Shown here one piece after another: positions 10,895 to 21,059 of a stretch of DNA of 64,000 nucleotides. Position 1 is the first letter of the stretch. Every line of letters begins with the position of its first letter. The stretch is from contig CM075760.1 in NCBI GenBank assembly GCA_037974335.1, positions 7,437,432 to 7,501,431 of the forward strand, written 5' to 3'. Under the pieces are notes generated by a model, which was not told where the DNA came from, did no database searches, and saw nothing but the letters and a program-made list of their open reading frames with translations. A program made the translations under genes and the position numbers. Origin of the DNA: Prionace glauca (taxonomy: Eukaryota > Chordata > Chondrichthyes > Carcharhiniformes > Carcharhinidae).

Positions 10895-12610
10895 GTGATC
10901 CAGAGGCCCAGGGCAATGATGTGAGGATAGGGATTTAAGTCGGGCCGTTCCCGCAGGTAGATTTTGAATTCTATTGATAAATCTGGAATGGATAGTAATT
11001 GCGATCATTGGAACCGCTCTGATTCCCCAATGGAGGAAATCTGCCATCGCTACATTGTCTCACAAGGATATAACTGCAGGCTGAAAGCAAAATAGCTGAC
11101 TCTTTAATATCTACAGAAGTGTCCAAGAAAACCAGTCAATTTAAGGGAATTTGGGACAGGCAAAGAGTGTTGGTCTTTCCAAACAAACATCCCATGGAAA
11201 GATAAAAGGAGATAAAATATAAATGTGCATGCTCAAATATAACAGCATGTATCATCTCTCTGAGCCATTTTTCAGTCTACCTGTGATTATTTCTGTCCAT
11301 CCAACACAATATCCTGATGTGTTGGAAAAATCATCATTGTTGTTAATTGGGTGCCAGAGAAGGTGGAAAATAATCCTTTCTTTAGAGATGGGAAAACATC
11401 ATCTAGATTTATAACTTCCAAAAATTCAAGTGCCTCCAGTACTGTTGCTGGGTAGATTTGTTTATAAATAGACCTTACTGACAACATGCAGGGTTTTAAG
11501 TTGGCTTGGAGCCAAGCAGTCAGTTCTGATGAAACTGATGTTTGATCTACTGCACAAACACCCCCAGATGTTTCCTGTCAATATCTTTGAGCATTTGACA
11601 GCAGCCTGGATTGCTGCCAAACACTGTGTGGGACAGATTAGCGTGAAGCTCAATGGACAAAATGGGATTCAGACATTTAAACAGTAAATGTTTCATTCCC
11701 ACAATTTAAATCGCAATCATTCTAATCAAATATTTTAATTCAGTGTCCTGTTCATTACCTGAGTAAATACTATGTCAAACAATAAAGTGGCCGGATGATT
11801 TTTTTCATTTGTATAGTTTCCGAGTAAATTTCATTCCAATAATTAAAGTCTGTTTATTAATCACTTCATGAAATGAGAGAGAGAGATGTTGATGGGCCCA
11901 GTTCCCCAGTGAAGTAAAATCGGTGCAATTACATGAAATAATATGAAAACAACATCATAAAACTGACATGAACACCGGGGATTCCTGGAATATTCTGAAA
12001 GTTCTGCATCCTATTGAAACAGCAGCGTCTCTTGTACCTGATTAGCACCGTGTTCTATTGTACGGTATAATCTGATTTCTGTTAGTGAAGAGTTCCTCTC
12101 ACAGCTGCCAATGAGTGGAGAAATGATCAGTTCATAACCTGATTCAATGGAAGATAAAACATTTATTCTTGTGATATTGTGCAATGTGCCGCAAAGTCCT
12201 GATATCCTGTATTCCCAATACCAGTGTATGTTAGACAGCCGGTGACCAATAGAGTGAGTTGCAATGACCTGGATGCTGAAGGAGAACTTTAATGATCTCA
12301 GTGTCCGATTCATTAACTTCTCCGTCAAAAATCAATTTAATTTTATGTTTCTCTATCAACTCACTATTTAATTATTAGGTTTGGGGTCTCATTATTTTCA
12401 AAGGCCTGTCTTCGAGATTGGGACAGTTTGAAAATATAAGGAGAAACATTGTATTGTGTGAGAGTTTCTTCTCATCTCCAAACCCAAATTGTACAGTGAT
12501 AGCCATCCACACTGTATATAGAATCACTTTGTATATTCTACATATTTAATTACAGAAATCGATGGTATTTCTTCTGATAAAATGTGCTTTATTATTGTAA
12601 TGTGGCAGAG
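10895..12610 (+). repeat. VH-upstream region, copy B (intact partner of 1660-3990)
   Basis: This is the partner of the decayed copy A and lies directly upstream of the functional-looking VH. It begins in a SINE fragment (10895-11080) shared with copy A. No gene lies inside. Conservation between the copies is strongest at 11490-11650 and 12090-12330. Confidence 0.85.
11827..12008 (-). repeat. Inverted repeat, right arm
   Basis: This is the partner of 9574-9759, separated from it by about 2.07 kb. The corresponding part of copy A (about 2590-2755) is far more diverged than the inverted arm. That implies the inverted copy arose, or was homogenised, recently. Confidence 0.95.
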
Positions 12611-12903
12611 ACACGGAATTGTTGAAAAATTGTCTAATGTTACAAAATGTTAGTTCATCATTTTTAGATTTATTTTCTTGTTGGGGGTGTGGTAATAAAA
12701 TCACCATATTTACAATGGAATGAGTTATTTTAAAAGTAAAGAGATGATGAACTGTAACATCACCATCAGAAATAATGGGGACAATACAATGAACATTTCA
12801 GCCAAACAAATATCCCGATACAGATAAAATGTCCATTTTAATATTAATCTATTGTAAATCTCCGAGTCCATTCTGTTGGGGGTGTGGAAGGTGGGACGTG
12901 GAT

Positions 12904-12945
12904 CCAGGCGCCGCCTCCAGCAGGGAATCAACAGGCGGCGCCTGG
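12904..12945. promoter_or_regulatory. GC-rich perfect inverted repeat upstream of VH
   Basis: Arms CCAGGCGCCGCCT (12904-12916) and AGGCGGCGCCTGG (12933-12945) are perfect reverse complements around a 16-base centre. The structure lies about 22 bases before the TATA-like box and about 120 bases before the VH start codon, in otherwise AT-rich DNA. It may be a protein-binding palindrome or cruciform. No canonical octamer was found in the 400 bases upstream of the VH. Confidence 0.85.
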
Positions 12946-12967
12946 AAAGCCGCCCCCTTCTGCCGGG

Positions 12968-12977
12968 TATTTAAATA
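12968..12977 (+). promoter_or_regulatory. TATA-like box of the VH promoter
   Basis: TATTTAAATA lies 90 bases upstream of the VH initiator ATG, a plausible distance for a germline V promoter with a short 5' UTR. No ATGCAAAT or ATTTGCAT octamer is visible between 12600 and 13060. Confidence 0.6.
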
Positions 12978-13066
12978 CCGCTCAATGGGACCGGAATCCA
13001 ACAGTCCGGGAGCTGGTTTGTTCACTGAGTTCCTGACACAACCATTTCCCCCAAATCACCAGAAAG

Positions 13067-13112
13067 ATGAGGTCGGCCATTTCTCTCAGTTTGTTGCTGA
13101 CTTTCTTATCTG
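13067..13112 (+). CDS. VH leader exon 1 (IgM cluster)
   Basis: ATG at 13067 opens MRSAISLSLLLTFLS, a basic N-terminus followed by a hydrophobic core, as expected for an Ig signal peptide. The exon ends after the first base of a Gly codon at a good donor (GTGAGT at 13113), giving the phase-1 junction that is universal for Ig V leaders. The intron (13113-13244) is short, as in other V genes. The ATG is the first after the TATA-like box in this frame. Confidence 0.92.
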
Positions 13113-13244
13113 GTGAGTATTTTTTTATGATTGTTCAAGTCTCTCACTGTTACTGTCTCAGTGTTAGTGTCTCTCTGGAATGTTCCAGACTCAGCAATCA
13201 TTTCACTAAGATTAATCCCCGGTGTTTTTGATCTATTTTTACAG

Positions 13245-13549
13245 GTGTCCAGTCGGAGATTGTGTTGACCCAGCCAGAGGCAGAGACCCGGCGTCCCGGA
13301 GGCTCCCTGAAACTGACCTGTAAAACCAGCGGGTTCGATCTTGGCAATGCCTGGATGGGTTGGATCCGGCAGGTTCCCGGACAGGGCCTGGAGTGGCTGG
13401 TTTACTACTATAACTCCGGCAGCAGCTACTACGCGCCATCAATTAAGGGTCGATTTACTGCGTCCAAAGACACTTCAAACAACATCTTCTCTTTGGACAT
13501 GAGGAGCCTAAAGATCGAAGACACGGCCATCTATTACTGTGCCAGAGAC
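13245..13549 (+). CDS. Immunoglobulin heavy-chain V segment (unrearranged)
   Basis: After acceptor TTTTTACAG the exon completes the leader (GVQS) and encodes a full VH domain core. FR1 starts [10 protein letters not shown] with its Cys in LTCK. CDR1 is around GFDLGNAW, and FR2 contains [17 protein letters not shown]2 is around YYNSGSS. FR3 contains [11 protein letters not shown] and ends with [10 protein letters not shown]. The conserved Cys pair, Trp and YYC are all present, and no stop or frameshift is seen. Coding sequence ends at ARD before the recombination signal. The frame stays open past the RSS by chance to 13621. The segment is germline, not joined to D or J, and would be used by V(D)J recombination with the D and J segments that follow. 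Confidence 0.97.
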
Positions 13550-13588
13550 CACAGCGAGAGGATCCAGGGCTGCACCCGGACAAGAACA
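13550..13588 (+). promoter_or_regulatory. VH recombination signal (23-bp spacer)
   Basis: Heptamer CACAGCG (13550-13556; one change from consensus), a 23-base spacer, and nonamer ACAAGAACA (13580-13588). Spacer length and orientation are those expected 3' of a shark VH, pairing with the 12-spacer signal on D1. Confidence 0.95.
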
Positions 13589-13936
13589 GCCCGACAGGGG
13601 ATTCCGCAACTTCCATCATAACCTGAAGGTCAGTATCTGTTTTAAATGCAATATGATCGAGGCTGGTCACAACCAAACTATAATCGTGATTTAAATAAAA
13701 GTAACACAGAAAGCATTTAACAGTAAATCTTCCCAAACTCACCGATATAACTGGTGAGCTTTTCACTGACTTTCTATTCATTGTAGTTTCAGCAAGTACC
13801 ACACACGATATATTACCCTTTTTAATGTTTATGATAGATTGTGTTATATAAACAGTTGCCTCCATTTTACATTAGAGCGAAATTAATGGTCCATTTACCG
13901 TGAATATTGAACAGCAGGACTGAACAGAGTGAGTGC

Positions 13937-14017
13937 AGTTTTTGTATGGGTGTGTGTCACTGTGATATACTATGGGAGTCACAGTGCTGAGAAAAGCGCC
14001 ATCCTCATACAAAAACC
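13937..14017 (+). other. D1 gene segment with flanking RSS (12 / 22)
   Basis: The coding core is ATATACTATGGGAGT (13965-13979). On the left are nonamer AGTTTTTGT (13937-13945), a 12-base spacer and heptamer CACTGTG (13958-13964). On the right are heptamer CACAGTG (13980-13986), a 22-base spacer and nonamer ACAAAAACC (14009-14017). The 12 side pairs with the VH 23 signal and the 22 side can pair with the 12 side of D2. The asymmetric spacers match the known D1 type of shark IgH clusters. Confidence 0.95.
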
Positions 14018-14326
14018 TCAGAAAAGGACGTTGCTTAAATTTGTGACCAATGCCATTGCCGAATGCCAAAGTAAATGAGTGTTCAACAGAATAATACTTA
14101 GAAACAACATTGTTTCTTTTTAAGATGTAAAATGCTTCAATTTTATTGTTATTGATTTACACGCTGAATGTGCACAGAGAATGTAAAAGTTTCTAACCCC
14201 CTTTATCAATATCATGACCAGTAAAAATTGAAATATCTCACTGAGTCACCCTTAACGAGCTGGAAACAGGCTTTTGAAATAGCAGTGAAATTAACTGTCT
14301 GTATTTTACAGTTAACAGTCCGCCTC

Positions 14327-14394
14327 AGTATTTGTCATGCTGTGTCTCACTGTGATTACTGGATGGCACAGCAGTTACTGTCAATACAAAAACC
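14327..14394 (+). other. D2 gene segment with flanking RSS (12 / 12)
   Basis: The coding core is ATTACTGGATGG (14355-14366). On the left are nonamer AGTATTTGT (14327-14335), a 12-base spacer and heptamer CACTGTG (14348-14354). On the right are heptamer CACAGCA (14367-14373), a 12-base spacer and nonamer ACAAAAACC (14386-14394). Its right side pairs with the 23-spacer signal of JH. A V-D1-D2-J joint is therefore the route allowed by the 12/23 rule. Confidence 0.95.
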
Positions 14395-14719
14395 CCTCAG
14401 CACTGATTGACTGAAACTGGATCAGTGTCACTTTTAAATCCCAACTGTAATCACAGTACAGTATTATTTATGTCCAGCACTGACCACATGACAAGAATAA
14501 ACATGGAAAATCTTGATAATTACTCAATTATCGATGTGTGTTTTCAACAACATGTTCACGTGTCACTCTGTGAAATATAAAACTTTAGGGTCATTTATGA
14601 ATGTCAAATGGTATCCAGAAATACAATTATAATTTAATGAATATTAATTGATTTTGCTTTTCCTTGGATTTGTGAATATTTAAAATAATGGTGATTTTGT
14701 GTCTATTTTGTGCAGGGAC

Positions 14720-14758
14720 GGTTATTGTATGACACAGCCTACGGAATGTGACACTGTG
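14720..14758 (+). promoter_or_regulatory. JH recombination signal (23-bp spacer)
   Basis: Nonamer GGTTATTGT (14720-14728), a spacer of exactly 23 bases, and heptamer CACTGTG (14752-14758) immediately precede the J coding sequence. Confidence 0.95.
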
Positions 14759-14806
14759 ACTACTTTGATTACTGGGGACAAGGGACCATGGTGACGGTGA
14801 CGACAG
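14759..14806 (+). CDS. Heavy-chain J segment
   Basis: The segment reads YFDYWGQGTMVTVTT, with the canonical heavy-chain WGxG motif, and ends after the first base of a codon at donor GTAAGA (14807). The phase-1 end fits the C1 acceptor at 24612, giving Ala at the junction. It is preceded by a 23-spacer RSS. Only one J is seen, as expected for a single shark cluster. Confidence 0.97.
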
Positions 14807-17800
14807 GTAAGAACCATCCACTTATTGAGAATTGGTTTACATGTGTCTTTGTTTTATATTTTTATCTGTACCAATAATCCATATGGTAACATAAATGTGA
14901 GTTTGGTGGATTCTCGGTTGAGAATTGTTACAATGTTTCCTGTGATTCTGCTGCAAAGGGGTTTTAGAATTCCGCTCTTTCTGGACAGTAGGTGCTGCTG
15001 AGGGATTCAATCCCAAATTGTCGGGATTTTGCGTTTATCTGTTGAGGTTATTGTGTGGTTGGGTTACTTTAAAATCCGAATGTCTGTTATACAATTCAGC
15101 GTTTCTGCAGCGTTTAATCTCGGTGACATCTAGTGGCTGCGGTTTGTACCATCTACTGCACAAGTGTTTGAAATTTGTACCAAAAAATTAAAACAATCTA
15201 AAATTTCTATATTTATCCAGTGAAAATGTTACACTCACTCACAATGCTGGTGCTGCTGTGCAATAATTTCTGCTTATTCTAAACATGAATTAGTTTGGTG
15301 ATGGGCGAATTGGCTGGAATTTACATTAAACATTTCTGTAAATGTTATATTTGATTCTGTTGAGAGTGTTTGTAGAATTGAGCTGCTTCCGCATGAAGCG
15401 GGGTTCAGTCTCTCTGTGATGCGTTTTTTTTTTCTGGTGAGGAGATTATGTATCTGGGTGACTTTAAATACGTAAAATTTGTGAATTAATTTGGTATTTC
15501 TGCATTGTTTGAGCTCAGTGACACTGAGCTGTTACACGTTTTGTGATTGAATATGAACATTCTGCGGGTCGCAACTGCTTGATGCATGACTGCTGGGAGA
15601 AATAAAGCAGGCTTTATTGTATTTGTATGTTTAAAATCTTTAGTCATAACGGCTTAAGCCGCTCGTTCAGAACATAGTTTGTCACTGCATTCAGATTTTG
15701 GGGTATCGGCAATGTTTAATCTCGGTGGCATTTGATGGCTGGAACTTTTACCATCCAAATGTTTAAATATGTTTGAAATATGACCCAATATGAATAAAAT
15801 GTGATAAAGTTTCAACGCTAATTTGTTGGACAAATTCCACGTCCTCTCAATGCTATTGCTATTATTCTAGATTTCTGTTTAGTTTAATAATTGATTAACA
15901 GCTGGTTTGCTAGATTCGATATTGAGATTTATTTTGCAATGTTACATTTGATTCTGTTGAATGGATAATTGATCTGTTTTTCTGTGAAGCGGATTCATTC
16001 CCTCATTGATGTGTTTTGTTGTGTTTCTGCTGAGGAGATTCTGTGGTGCAGTCACTGTGAATGTCTAAAATTTGTGCAGTGGTTTGGCTTTGTGGCATTA
16101 TTTCTGTGTTGTTTAAATAGTGTATAACGGTGCCGTTGAGAGTTTAGATCTTTTCTGGTTGAACAGAAACAATCTTTGAGTTTGAAAATTCTTGTAGGGA
16201 GAAAACAAGCAGGTTGGGGGGAAAGAACACCTAAAAGATATCACAGCATTTTTAGAAATTTTAAATAACGTTTACAAATTCAAGTGAGTCATGACTTACA
16301 ACGCTCATTCGGACACTTAGTCTTTGCTGCAATCACAAACTTCCCATGAACAAGTTTAATAGTAAAATTAATGTAAATCAAAGTATTATTATTCGGTAAT
16401 TTAACTCCATATTCACCACAGATTATTTTATATTAATAATTTAGCAATAATCCCCTTTAATAGTTCTGTTGTGTATTTCACACAATTAACATGACCAGAA
16501 CATTTTCCAGACTGGAAATATTTTGTGACAATTCAGAAGCTATTTCAATAATAACCTGCTGTTTTCACAGCCGTGCTCAGTTGAACAAGATACTTTGCAT
16601 TAATCGGTATATCCCAGATTAAGTTCGCATTTACTGGAATACGAGTTTTGCAGAATAATTTCCTTTTTGGAATTTTTTGTATCCGATTATTAATTTTTTT
16701 TCTATGCAATTGGAACCAGATTATCCGTTCTAAGTATTTTTTTAAGTTAGATACCGAGATAATTAATTACTTATCGTATCTCAAAATTTGTGAAATTGTT
16801 TAGTGTTCCTCAATTGTTTTTGCATTGTTTACGCTCAGTGAAACTGAACAGTTCTGGCTAAATGAAAATAAAATTGCCTTTGAATATTCTTGTAGGGATA
16901 AAGCAGAAATGTTTCGGAAAATACAATAAATATATGTTAGGGCATTTTATTCATGTTAACTAATGGTTACATAGTAAAATAAAACATGAATTACAATTCA
17001 CTGTACCTCTGTTAGGGACATTACACTGCCCTGAATCTGTTATATTCGAAGTCCTCATTTTCAGAAAAATAATTGCTCAGTTTTTGTAATTTGAGACAGT
17101 CAGGGAGAAATAGTTAAAAGGCAAAGGGAGTTTTAAAATGAACATCAGGTTAATTTAAAATGTTTGTTGATTTTTTCACTGTTGTAATTTGACCTTTGAT
17201 CAATTAGAATCAAACAGTTTATAAAAATTTGACAGACTGAACACAGTTTTCTGACAGATGAAATTCGCTGACACTCAAGTAAAATTGTTCAAATGATTGT
17301 GTTTGAATTGTAGTAAAGTGTCAACAGAAACTGGCTACCGACTGACAATTAAATGCTTGAAATTCAAAAAGATTACTTTATAGGAAAATAATATGATATT
17401 ATAAATACTATAAAAATAATATTAGCTCAGCACTTAATAACATCATGTCTCCCATTAATGTTAAACACAGAATAAATGACAGAATGGAAGAATTCATACT
17501 AACTGAAGCTTATGTTTAATTCTTATTAAATATTATAATGAAGAAAAGGTTGAGACTTATATTCTGCATCGTGTTTTTAGCGTTACAGAGCATTTGAATC
17601 AATTATCGTCTTTATGTTTGCACTGTTTAATTCAGATCTTCTTTAATTAAACAATGTGTTCACTAATGAAGTTGTTATATGGGTGGCCTAAATTATTAAA
17701 TCTAGGAAGCAGTATTATTGATTTCAAACGGCCAGGCCGTTACAGTCTGGACAAAGTCAGAAATCTGCATTTTTAACTCGTTTGTTCGTTGTAATAAGAT

Positions 17801-18990
17801 ATTTGTAGTAAAAGTGAAAAAGTAAAATATTACAATGTGATTAGATTTAAGTAAATGAATGACAGATGTTTGAATGTTTCCATTCAGTAATTTGAAATTA
17901 TAGTTTAACATTGAGATTTAATTGTAACCTAATTATTTAACAATGTTGGGGACAGAAGCACGTTTTGAATGATTGAAAACTCATTTTATTACAGAGAACA
18001 TATCAGCTGACAGGAGAACTAACTGACAATTAACAATTACTTAAAATGTAATATTAACGCTGATTAATTTAAAACAAAAGACCTTGAATATTGCACTAGC
18101 GTGCAAAATATCATCAGTCTTAGAGAATATTTAATTGTATCAAAATGAATTCAAAAACAAAACATTTCTTTACTCAGCTGTGCTCGGCTCGATAAATTGT
18201 TTTGCCTTGATAATTTTGTTGATTACATTTAATTAAGAAATTAGATCCAATCAGGTAACGATTTTCAATGTAAATATTTCCCGGTTTGTTTAATTCTTAG
18301 TGTGTCACTGTATCTCTGTTAGGGACATTGAACTGTTACTGTGTCACTGTATCTCTGATAGGGATATTGAACTGTCCTGAATCTGTTATTTTTGCTCATT
18401 TTCAGCGAAATTACATTTTTACACAATTTTCGCGAAGTGATACAGGCAGAGAGAAATAATTAAAAGTCGAGAGGAGTTCTGAATACCCGTTTAATTTGAA
18501 ATAGGTTATTGATTTTCTGTTGTAACTTGACTATTGATCAATGAGAACCCAACAGTTTGAAATTGACAGATTGAACAGATCTTTCTGCTGGGAACTCGAC
18601 TGTTGAACTGTTTGTGTCTGTTCTGTTTCAGGGCGTGTGGTCACTGTGTTGGGACCAGGAATCTCCCTGACTGGTTATAAATCTTTTGATTCCTTCTCCT
18701 GTACTGCAGGAAGTGAAATTTGATTTATTTCTTCAATGCACTTGTATCTGTGGGAAATGTGACTGTTTGACTCGGTGTCTCAGAAATTAAGTCCCTGAAG
18801 CATATTGTGTCCATCAGAGAAGCAGAAACATCAGACTGTAGAGGGAGAATTGGGTGATTTTTAAGCAGTGATGTACCGGCCTTGGGAATGTTCGATGAAC
18901 AAATACAAAGTGAGATTTACTATATTGTGCTCCGTACTGTTAGTTTGACAGTTGAAGGGTCAAATTCACTTGCATATTATTTTTAATCTT
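14807..18990 (+). repeat. J-C1 intron, AT-rich part with diverged internal duplications
   Basis: No exon is seen. Several blocks recur. 'tttgattctgttga' occurs at about 15350 and 15950. A 'ggtgacatctagtggctg'-like block at 15121 recurs about 600 bases later near 15723. A 'gcattgttt..gctcagtga' block is seen near 15508 and 16824. A block of about 310 bases at 17001-17312 recurs at 18345-18660. A short tandem duplication is at 18300-18370. The intron appears to have grown by repeated local duplication. Confidence 0.6.
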
Positions 18991-19064
18991 CTAAAGGCAT
19001 TTTAGAAACATTTGCGGGGCCAGAATTTATAATCTCATTGTTCCTTCACAAAGTATTGATATGA

Positions 19065-19480
19065 AGCATCCTTGAACAACTGCAGTCCATATGCTGCAGG
19101 CATCCGCCCTGCTGTTAGGCAGGAAGTTCCAGGATTTTGACCCAGCGATTATGAATGAATTGAGATATTGTTTCAGGTCAGGATGGTGTGTGTTTTGGAG
19201 GGGAGCTTACAGGTTATAGTGTTTCAGATGTGGCTGCTGCCCTTGTCCTGTTAGGATGTAAAGGCAGCGGGTTTGGACAGTGTAATCTATGGAGCCTTGG
19301 TGAGTTGCTGCAGTGCATGTTGTATATAATACACACAGTGCTGACACTGCCTGTTAGTGATGGAGAGAGTGAATAGGGTGAATGAGGAGGTGGGTAATCT
19401 TGTGGGTGGCTTTGCCCTGGATTGTGTCAGATTGCGTGAGGTTTTACAAGTTTCTCTCATTGAGGAAAGAGGAAATTATT
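19065..19480 (-). mobile_element. LINE reverse-transcriptase fragment in the J-C1 intron
   Basis: It belongs to the family at 285-1010. Plus-strand landmarks include 'ggaagttccaggattttgac', 'tcaggatggtgtgtg', 'gctgctgcccttgtcctg' and 'ccttggtgagttgctgcag'. This is the best preserved of the three fragments, but it still carries stops in the reverse frame. Confidence 0.65.
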
Positions 19481-19614
19481 TAATTGTGAATGACTTGTGA
19501 AAGATTTAAATGTTTTCCCAACCCGTGCCCCACAGTCCGTGTTGTGCTCACTTGTCACTCCCACTTACTGTGTGAGTGGGTGAGTATGTGTGGAGTGAGG
19601 GTGCTTTTCCAGAC

Positions 19615-20155
19615 TGAATCAGCCAGATAGAGACTTACACACATCACACACTCTCACACACATAAATACACACATACAGATGCTCATATTCTCTCACACA
19701 TACATACGCACACTTACTTTCTCTCTCATGTAAATATAAATACAGGCATACTCCCGCTCTCTCAATCAGTCTCTCACATCTCATGCACAAAAACACTCAC
19801 ACGCACACACCTCCACACACATTCTCTGTTACGCACACACACACGCACACACACACACACATTCTCTGTTACACACACACACACTTTGCTTCGATCACAC
19901 ACACACATTGCACACATCTTTCTCTCTCACACACAATCCCGTGCACACTTCCACACACTCATGAACAGTTTATTTTGCTTTCCAATAGGTACACTGCCCC
20001 CTCTTGCAAACGCAGCCCACTGTTTCACGCATGTGCAAACACAGTCTGTCACACACAGGCACCTCCACACACACATTCACCCCTCTCTCTATCAAACACA
20101 CACCCAAACACACCTCACACACTTTCCACCTCACATATGTCAGAGAGACTGTCAT
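19615..20155 (+). repeat. CA/CT-rich microsatellite
   Basis: Runs of ACAC and CTCT with interruptions. Long His/Thr-rich frames here are low-complexity by-products, not genes. Confidence 0.9.
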
Positions 20156-20161
20156 TTACAT

Positions 20162-20480
20162 CATAGAATAGAATCACGAGATCCTACAGTACAGAAGGAG
20201 GCCATTCAGCCCATCGAGTCCGCATCAACAGGAATCCCACCAAAGCCCTATCCCCATAACCACATGTGTTTACTCTAACTAGACCTCCTGAAACTAAGGG
20301 GCAATTTCGCACGGCCAGTGCCCTGAACCCAAACGTCTTTGGACTGTGGGATGGAACAGGAGCACCCGAAGGAAACCCAAGCAGACACGGGGTGAACTTA
20401 CTAACTCCATACACAATGACTCATATCGGGAATTGAACTGTGAGGCAGCAGCGTTAATCACTGTGCCACCTCGGCCACCC
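20162..20480 (-). mobile_element. tRNA-derived SINE (type 1), reverse
   Basis: The minus strand reads a degenerate tRNA-like head near 20470, the body, and a tail complementary to 'tacagaaggaggccattcag' near 20190. It lies in the J-C1 intron, antisense to the IgM gene. Confidence 0.7.
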
Positions 20481-21055
20481 CCTCCCCCCTCCCCCGGTAA
20501 CATTTGAATGAGGGTGGGATCGAGGAGCCCGAGTAAAACTCATGTGAATAAGTTTCAGCTGGAAATTCTTCTCTGGAGTCATATTTAGCACAAAGCAAGA
20601 TGGTGATGGTTGTTGGAGGTCAAACATCTAAGCTGAGAAATCACTGCAGGAGTTCGGCAGGGGGCTGTTCTGGGACCAACAATCTTCTATTGCTTCATCA
20701 ATGACACATTCCATCCAACATGAGGTCAGAAGTAGGGATTTCCATGTGTTACACCGGATACAAAGACACAATCAATAAGAAGGGATCTGGCTGAGACTAA
20801 GTCCGCCTGGCTCCCCAATACTGGTGTAAACTTGGTGTTTGATTCCTGTGTGATCCTAGTTTTGCTGGAAGCTTCCCTTCCAGCTCCCTCAGTCTGTCTA
20901 TTTGTTCACTGATCCGTGTTTCTGAAAGAAAGGCCCCGACATTAAAGCAGCTGCCCGGTGATCTACACTGATTCCTGACTTTACACAGCCCTGTTACTGA
21001 AAGCTGATCAATGGAGAGAATCGGGGAAAGATCGATGGAGAGGGAGAGGAGGAGG
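20480..21055. other. Intron sequence, nothing recognised
   Basis: Unique-looking sequence inside the J-C1 intron, without an ORF or repeat I can name. Confidence 0.35.
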
Positions 21056-21059
21056 TGGC

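Noticed and set aside
13455-13865. 136-codon minus-strand frame over the VH and its RSS
   Set aside because: Antisense shadow of the VH exon; no independent coding evidence.
18640-18670. J-like peptide (GRVVTVLGPG) preceded by a CACTGTG-containing sequence
   Set aside because: The heptamer lies inside, not before, the putative J coding block. The nearest nonamer-like sequence is 26 bases away, the WG/FG motif is absent, and no donor follows. The similarity is probably chance.
19783-20155. Possible CRISPR-like or direct-repeat array
   Set aside because: It is a plain CA/CT microsatellite in a vertebrate intron with no spacer-repeat pattern.
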